Shown: positions 1 to 9,000 of the stretch, piece by piece | Position numbering within the stretch: position 1 is the first letter of the stretch | Layout: every line of letters starts with the position of its first letter | Assembly: GCA_039931675.1 (NCBI GenBank) | Contig: JBDTRM010000015.1 | Span: forward strand, 1 to 16,722 | DNA from: JAEUTH01 sp039931675 | Lineage (GTDB): Bacteria > Bacteroidota > Bacteroidia > AKYH767-A > OLB10 | DNA length: 16,722 nucleotides | Reading direction: 5' to 3' | Program-made: the position numbers and the translations under genes | Notes under the pieces: generated by a model | The model's input: the letters and a program-made list of their open reading frames with translations, nothing else | The model's database searches: none | Told to the model about the DNA's origin: nothing

Positions 1-1
1 T

Positions 2-3000
2 AATGCAATGGCCTGCGGTATAGCGGGTCCGGTTGTATTCAATGTTTCTGCCGGGCAAACATTTACTGAAGATGCTCCGGTAATTACTGTAAACAGTACC
101 ATAACCAATACACTTAAATTCAGAAAATTTGGTGCCGGTACCAATCCTGTTATTCGTCCAACAGGCGGAGTAGGAACAACAGATGCAGGGATTACAATTG
201 CCGGAAGTGACTATGTTACCTTTGATGGAATAGATATAAATATTGCCACGGGAACGGCTGTTGAATATGGTTATTTTGTAAGGAACAATTCTGCAACTGA
301 TGGTGCAACTAATGATTCTATAAAAAATTGTACAATCAGTTTGAGCAGAACCGTTTCAACAACAAGAGGTATATTTCAAAACATTGCAACGGTGCCAACC
401 TCAGCAGCAGGAGCCAACTCGAATAATACATTTATGAATTTTACTATTACCAATGCTTACGCAGGGGTGGTATTAACCGGTAATGCAACCTTTCCGGATT
501 TGAATACGCAAGTGATTACTTCTGCATGCAACATTTATAACATAATTGGAAATCCTGCTATCCCAATGGATATTGGTGGTGGAACTTTAGCAACAGCAAG
601 CTTCGGTATAAGTGCTACTTCGCAAAGCGGGTTCACCATTAAGAATTGTAAAATAAGTAATGTGGCAACAACGGGTATCACTGATGGAATATTGGTTACA
701 ACTTTCCAGGGAACCTGCACCATTGCCAATAATTTTATCCAGGGAATCAAGAATAACCTTGCTACAAGTGTATCAACGGTTACCGGTATAAGAATGTCGC
801 ATACGCTAACACTCACCCATACCATGCGTTGTTATAATAATTCTATTTCAAATATTACTAATATTTATACAGGTGCTGCATCGGCAGCAAGGAGTTTAAA
901 AGGAATACATGTATTCGGAACGGGTGGAGTAGCAACAACTACTTACGAAATTGTGAATAACAGTGTGAGTATTGATGGCAGCGCTTCTCCAAACATATCA
1001 AGCACATGTTTTGAACAAGCAGCTATTGTGGTTAAATATACCATACAGAATAATATTTTTGCAAATTTCACGATTGCGCAGGGTGCAACAGCCAAACATT
1101 ACTGTTTTGTGAATCTTGGATCTGCCACTGTTATGGGAGGTGCCGGAACCACAGTTAAAAACAATGATTTATACTTTCCAAATGATGTTGGAGTTTCAGG
1201 ATTTACTGCGTTGGGATTGACAACTAATTATAATACTGTTGCCCTGTGGCAAGCTGTTAATCCTCTTGCAACATTAAATGTTAGTATAGATCCACAGTTT
1301 CTGAATAATGCATCCGATCTTCATGTGAATAACACTGCATTAGATGCACAGGGAACAACCTACCTTGTTTATGTTACAGTTGATCTTGATTGTGCAACCC
1401 GAACGGGAACACCTGACATTGGGGCTTACCTTATTGTTCCCTGCACTGGACAGCCAACTGCTGGAACCACTTCGGCTTCACCGGCTTCAATTTGCCCGGG
1501 AGGATCTTCGCTTTTATCAAGTGTTGGGTTTAGCTCAGGAGTTACTTTTCAATGGGTATCGTCCACTGTTTCAGGAGGTCCATATACTGCCATTGGCGGT
1601 GCTACTTCATTTAATTATAATACAGGTGCACTATTTGCAAATACCTACTATAAGTTAGTGGTTACCTGTACTTCATCCAGTTTACAAGATTCAAGTGCAG
1701 AAGTTGCTGTTTCCATCATTGCGGCTCCATCGGCAAGCGTCTCTCCCGCAGGACCATTGTCAGCATGTGCCGGGGCAGTAGTTCCGTTAACTGCAAGCAC
1801 AAACGCAATAACTCCTGTTTATCAGTGGAAACGAAACGGGGTTGATATTGCAGGAGCAACAGCTTCAACATTTACACCCACTCAAACGGGTTCCTATACT
1901 GTAGCAATTACAGACAGCGCGGCACCCGCAGCATGTCCAGGATTATCAATTGCTGTTATTGATACTGTTTATCCATTACCTCCAACAAGCGCAAGCGCCA
2001 CTCCAACATCTTTGTGTGATGGAGACTCAAGCCAGTTAAATGCGAATGTTTTTATTTCGGGATTAGTAACCACTCCTTTGGTAGTAGGTAACTCATCAAG
2101 CGCAACAGGATTTGATCTTCAAAATACTTCAACAGGACCGATAACAATTCACTTCCTCACGTTCACAGCAACGGTGGCAGGAACATTGAGCGAATCAGTG
2201 TATTACAATCCAACTCCAATGAACTGTGTGTTTCCAACCAATGTAACCACAGCACCGGGTTGGGTACTCATAGGAACGGCAAGCTGTACTTCTCTCGGAG
2301 CTGCGCCTAACTTAACATTAATACCTATTGATTTAAATATTACTATTCCTGTAGGGCAAACCTATGCATTTGCATTGGGTGGTGCTTCCGTAGCATATAC
2401 AACAGGTACCAGCGGCTGCCCCACTATGGCATCTGATGGTAATCTGCTTGTTAAAGAAGGTTTTGGAGGTACGCTTACCGGAACCATTGCCAACAGGAGA
2501 TGGAATGGAAGTGTAACTTACTCTTATGGTGATCCTAATGCAACTGTTTCATGGTCGCCTGCAGCAAGTCTTAACAGTCAAACAGCAGTAAATCCTGTCG
2601 CCACTCCTCCTATCGGAACAACAACCTATACGGTTACCGTTACCGGAACAGGTGGTTGTACCAATTCTTCAACTGTTTCAGTTACTAACTTAGGTATTCC
2701 TGATCCTGCTCCAACAACAACAAGCGATACGGTTTGTGCTGGCGATTCAGCACATCTTGCAGCATCGGGTTTGTCAACCCTTAACTGGTACACTGCACAA
2801 ACCGGAGGAATTTTAAAGCATACAGGTGCCACATGGGATAGTGTATGGACTGCTACAACCACTTACTGGGTGGAAAGCAATAATGGTAACTGTCCGAGTT
2901 CAAGAACATCGGTAACGGTAACAGTTGTAGCAATACCAACACTGAATGCAACTGCAACTCCCAATGTGCTTTGTTTTGGAGATTCTGCGCAGTTAGCTTC

Positions 3001-6000
3001 CAATAATTTTACAACAGCATCGGTAACAATGCTTCCGCAAGGCTCATTGTTTGCAGGTAATGTGAGAGGATATTCGTTTACCGCACCTGTTAGTTTCACC
3101 ATAACAGGTTTGCAGGATCTTGGCAATGGTGCAGGTAATCAAAGCATTGCGGTTGTTAAATTTGTTCCTGCCGTTCAGCCACCAATTTTTGCTGCAACAA
3201 CTAATGCATTTACAACTTTATTTTTAACACAGAATAATGCAAACCTTGGTGTAATACCCGTAAGTATCAATATTAATGCTGGTGACGTAATTGGTGTGCT
3301 TAGTCAACGAGGAACCAACAGCTCTTACTCAACCCCTGTTGGACCATATCTTACTTCAATAGCAGGGCAACCTGTTACTTTGACAAGAATGGGAATGCAA
3401 TTTGCGTTAAGCACCACTGCACCACAGGATTTATGGACTGAAACTGCAGCAGCAGTCGGAAGATGTCAAATAACTTATGCAATAGGAGATCCTAATGTAA
3501 CCTTTAACTGGCAGCCATCTGGTTCATTGAATAATAATACCCTTGCAAATCCAATGGCGGGACCAGCTTCTACAACTACATATACAGTTACAGCTACAAA
3601 TTTATTTGGTTGTACAAATACCAGCACGGCATCAGTAACAGTTAACCCAGTGCCTCCAAGCCCTACTATTGACAGTGTTACCAATATTTTTTGCGGATGT
3701 GGAAATGCTACCATACATGCAGTTATTAATGGTACCGGAACAATAATCAGATGGTTTGATGCTGCCATAGGTGGAACACTTTTAGGAACAGGCTCACCAT
3801 TCATCACACCATTATTCTGTGGGCCTAAAACATTTTATGCTGAAGAATTTGATCCGGGAACAGGTTGCGCTTCTATCACTCGTTCATCTGTTTTGATAAC
3901 ACCCACAATAGCAGTTCCAATAAATGCAGGGGCGGATGTTGTTTTATGCGATGGAGCATTCCCGGCTGGATTAAGCGCAAGCAGTACCAATGCTTGTTAT
4001 CAATATTCATGGTCACCGGCTCTTGGTTTGAATGTATCAACAGGTGCGTCAGTTTTATCTAACCCTGGTGTCAACACTACTTATATAGTAACAGGCACTG
4101 ATACTTGTGGTTCAGGATGCGTTACCAAAGATACGGTAACTGTGTTTGTTGGTATAACACCTATTATCAGCAGCATTTCTGCTTCACCGGCCAATGTTTG
4201 CTCAGGTGATACTTCGCAGTTAAATGTTATTGCTTCAATACCCGGTGGAAGTGTGATCGGATTTACAGGAGCTTACACCCCGGGTTCGTGGACAACGCAA
4301 CATTCAGCAGGCGATTTGGGAGTTGTGAATTTATTTAACAGCGCTACCCTTAACATGAATTCAAGTGATGGCGGAACTGGTGCTACTGATATTGATGTAA
4401 TACATACAGTAACTGCATCAGGGAATATTACATTCAACTGGTCTTATACTACCGCTGATATAGATGGTCCTTCGTTTGACTATCCACAATATTACAAGAA
4501 TGGAGTAAGAACAATAATGCCTGGTTTTAATACAGCCGGAGCAACTTCTCAAACGGGTACAGCTTCAATTCCTGTGCTTGCCGGAGATGTATTTGGATTT
4601 AATATGCACACCCTTGACAATGTGGGAGGGGCGGCAACAGCCGATTTCACAAACTTAGTATTCCCCGGCTCGACAGCAGTTTTCACTTATGCATGGTCGC
4701 CTGCAACAGGACTTACAAGCACAAACGTTTCAAATCCCAAATCTGTTCCTCCTGTAGGTACTACTACCTATACGGTAATAGTTTCTAATAATGGATGTAC
4801 TTCAACGGGAACTATTTCTGTAACTGCTTCAGTAACACCTCCTGCTCCTGTAGTGGTTGGTGATACCGTTTGCGGACCTGACACAGTTCATGTTTCGGCT
4901 ACACCTTCAAATGTACTTAACAGCCTCTTATGGACTGATACAATTGGAGGACAAATTATTAATTCAGGCACTACGTATGCGCAATATGTTACTCAAAGCG
5001 GTTCGTTTTATGTAACAGAAGCAGCAGGCGCAGGAAGCACCAATGTTGGTTATTCAGGTATTGATGCGGCATCAGGTTTCTTCCCCGATGCAGCTTCGTT
5101 TATGAATTTCACAGTAATTAATCCGGAGGGTGTTATCATTAATACTGTGCAGGTTTCAACAAACCTCGGAGCAGGCACATGGCCGCTTGTGATTGCGTTG
5201 TCAAATACTTCAGGGCAAATTGTTTCAGTTCATGATACCATTTTTATAACAGGAGGCTCTACAACTTTGCAAACAATTTCTCTTAATATGTTTGTACCTC
5301 AAGGTAGTTGGAGGTTACAACCTATTCTTAATCCCAACCTTTCAGTACATCAGCTTGCCGCAGTTACCGCAAGTTTACCCTGGACAATCCCGGGAATTAT
5401 AAACATTACGTGTTTCGGTAATGCTTCAAGTGCTTGTTTTGCTACAACACCTACAGGTACATTCGGAATGTTTTACTATTGGAATATTTCTACTGTATGT
5501 AACAGTTTGCAATCAATAGTAAACTACGTTGTAACGCCTTCATCACCGGTAGGAATTGCATCATCGGCAGGAATGTTCTTCTGCGATTCTGCAAGCACAA
5601 TCTTATCGGCTGTTGACAGTGTGGGAGGTATTTACGATACTTATGATTGGGCGCCTGCAACCGGATTAAATGCAACAACCGGTGGTTCTGTAACAGTTAC
5701 AGGATTAGCACAAACCACTACATATATACTTACCGCGCATGATACTGATGGAGATTGTAATGCTCAGGCAACCAAAACAATTACTGTTCAGCCAAAACCT
5801 ACATTGCTGTTGAGTTATCATGATACTACAATTTGCCGCACTGAACCTTCGCTTCCTTTCAACTCAACGGCAGCTAAGTCAAGTGTAGTTCAGATTGGCA
5901 CTCGTACTGATCCGAATTTTGTGGTTGGAGTGGTGTACGGAGGAAATACAACTCAGTATTCGCAAATGATTTTAACTCCCGCTGAATTGAATGCCGCAGG

Positions 6001-9000
6001 TTTATTCGGACCTACTAACATCACTTCATTAGCATTTTTTGTTTCGGGAAAGCTGACCACAACTACTTATATTGTTGATATTGAAATGCGTTCAGATGTA
6101 GGAATACCTGCTGTGTTCCCGTCAACTGCACATATTAATACCGGACTTACAACAGTTTACAATAATCCTGCAATAACAAGTTCGCTTGGCTGGAATACCT
6201 ATAGCTTTTCAACTCCATTTGCTTGGGATGGAGTAAGTAATGTGTTGGTGAGTGAATGTTTCACTCATAATATTCCGGGCTTCTTTGACATTGTTTATAC
6301 TTCATCAGTTGGCGTGGCACGCTTCAATGCGCTTAATGCTACTGCCTGTGGTGCTGCAGCAGGCGCATTGCTTAATGATCGCCCTAATGTGAGATTCACT
6401 GGTGGTACGGTATTTTATAATTGGTCTCCTGCCGCAGGTTTATCTTCGGCAACGGTTGAAGATCCTGTAATGACACCTAACTTCTTTGGTGTTGACACAG
6501 CACTCTATTATCAATTAACTGTTACTGATCCGTTAAGCGGATGCACAGCAACAGATTCGATACATGTAGTAGTGAGCAGTACTCCGCCTACACCACAAGT
6601 TGCATTTATCGGGGATTCAGTATTGTGTTTTACAGGAAGCCCTAAGATGCGTGCTTATGCAACGTCAGGTAGTTTGCAATGGCAAATTTCAACAGATAGT
6701 GTAAATTTTGTAAATATTTTAGGTGCAACAGATGATACTTTGAATGCGGCTGCAATTAGTGTTACAAGATATTACAGGATTTTTGCAAATTGCGGTGACA
6801 CCGCTTATTCACGTATAATGACTGTGGTAGTAAACAATCCTCAAATTGTTTCCACTATACCGGATACGGTTTGCGGATTCGGACAAGTGTGCTTATCGGC
6901 AACACAGAACCAAGCGAATTACGATGTTCAATGGTATAATACAGCTACTGGTGGAACTTTATTAGATACTGGAAATACTTATTGCACTAATATTTCATCT
7001 ACAACTACATTTTACGCGCAGGCATCTACGCAAGGCGGTGCTCCTGTAACAGCTCCTTATTTTAACTACACTACTACTTTAGGAGCAAATACATTCCCGT
7101 TTGCTCAAGCTGCAGGTAAAGAAGTGCAATGGTTTGTTGGTCCGGGAGAGTTTGTTACCCCATCTCCTGCACCGTCAGGAGGCATGATCACCTCAATAAG
7201 TTTCTTTGCAGGAACTACAGGTACTGGAGTATATACCAGCTTCACGCTCAAGTTAGGACAGACCTCCACTGCTTTTGCGGGAGGAGCTCTTTATTCAGGA
7301 CCGCTTACTACAGTAATCTTGCCTGCTAATAAAACCATAGTAGCTACCATTGGTACATGGGTCACATTGACGCTTGATGTTCCATTTGCTTATGATCCAA
7401 CCCAGTGGCTGGTTGTTGATGTTGGTCAATGCGGTGCAACAGGAGGTTTTAATGTTTATCAAAATACGTTAACAGGGATAAGAAGAGTTTGGAGCGTTGG
7501 CGGATGTCCATTTGTATGGACAAGTAATGATGCCACCTTACCGGGTATCACTTTGGGACTTACAACAGGAAGTCAGTGTGTGAGTCCAAGAGTACCTGTT
7601 GTTGCGGTTTCAACGCCACCGCCCGCTATGTCAACTGTTTCTCATACAGTAACAATTTGCGAATCCTCATGCGGAACCATTGGAGTAGATGCTCCGGGGA
7701 TAGCAAATTATCAGGCATTCAGTTGGTCACCTTCAATAGGATTAACTACTACCACCGGCTCAAGCATCCAGGCATGCCCGATAGTAAATACTACCTATAC
7801 AGTAACAGCTATTGATACCATTGGCGGTTGCCAGAAAACAGATACAGTAAAGGTGATTGTTAACCCGGCTCCGACAATTTCACCAAGTTCAACTCCGTCC
7901 TTGCTTTGCCAAGGTGATTCAGCGCAATTACTTAGCGGTGCAGGTGGAGGAACTCCTACTAATGGATTACTCACCACACCTTTAACAACCGGTAACGGAT
8001 CAAGTTGCATTGGGTTTGATGTGCAAAACACATCACTTGTACCGGTGACCATTCATTTCCTGAGTTTCACCGCATCAGTAACGGGAACATTATCCGAATC
8101 GGTTTATTATTCAACAACCCCATTAAATTGTACGGCACCTGCCAATGTAACTATAGCTCCGGGATGGACACTGATAGGAACAGCGTCATGCACTTCAACA
8201 GGTTTAACCCCGATTCTTACATTGATTCCGCTTGACTTAAATATAACTATTCCTCCGGGCTCAACTTATGCTTTTGCACTCGGAGGAGCTTCTGTGGGTT
8301 ATAATGGAACCGGTACAACTTGTGTCCTTACTCCAATTGCTTCAGATGCAAACCTGACTTTGAAAATGGGATTTGGCGGAACATTAACCGGCACAATTAA
8401 TTTCAGAGGTTTCACGGGTAGCATTTCCTATTCAACGGGTAGTACACAAACACTTACTAATTTATGGACTCCGCCAACAGGATTGTCAAACACTGCAATT
8501 GATAATCCTAAGGCAAGTCCGGCTTCAACTACTACCTATACGGTTACAGTTACTAATACAATAACTGGCTGTACTAAATCTGGTAGTGTAACTGTAAATG
8601 TAACTCCTAAACCAAAACCATACGTGGTTGAAGGAGATTCAACATTGTGTTCAAATGATCCCGGTTTCTATATTCATGTGAAAGATTCAGGAGCATATTC
8701 GGGTGGATATCCTCCCGGCACAACATTTGAATTTGTAGGATTAACTCCTCCTACCAATACTGATGACAGTACGTTTGTAAGCAGTTCTACCACAACTTTG
8801 GTAATAGTGACATTGCCGCCATTCTTAGGCGGATGTACGAAAGCTACCGGTTTACGAAATATTGACTTTGGTTCAACCCAGGCAGCGCAGATTGGCATGA
8901 GTACCGATAGTGTAAAATGTTTTGGCGGAGCTACAGGTAATGCTTATGCAACCATAACGTTTGGTGGTACTGCAAATTTCAGATGGCAGTGGTATAATTC

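Noticed and set aside
2626..3126. Antisense reading frames rich in Val and Thr across the giant gene (here and at 3475-3807, 7795-8052, 9556-9819 and elsewhere).
   Set aside because: They mirror the Thr/Val/Asn-rich codon use of the sense gene, have no recognisable domains and no promoters.
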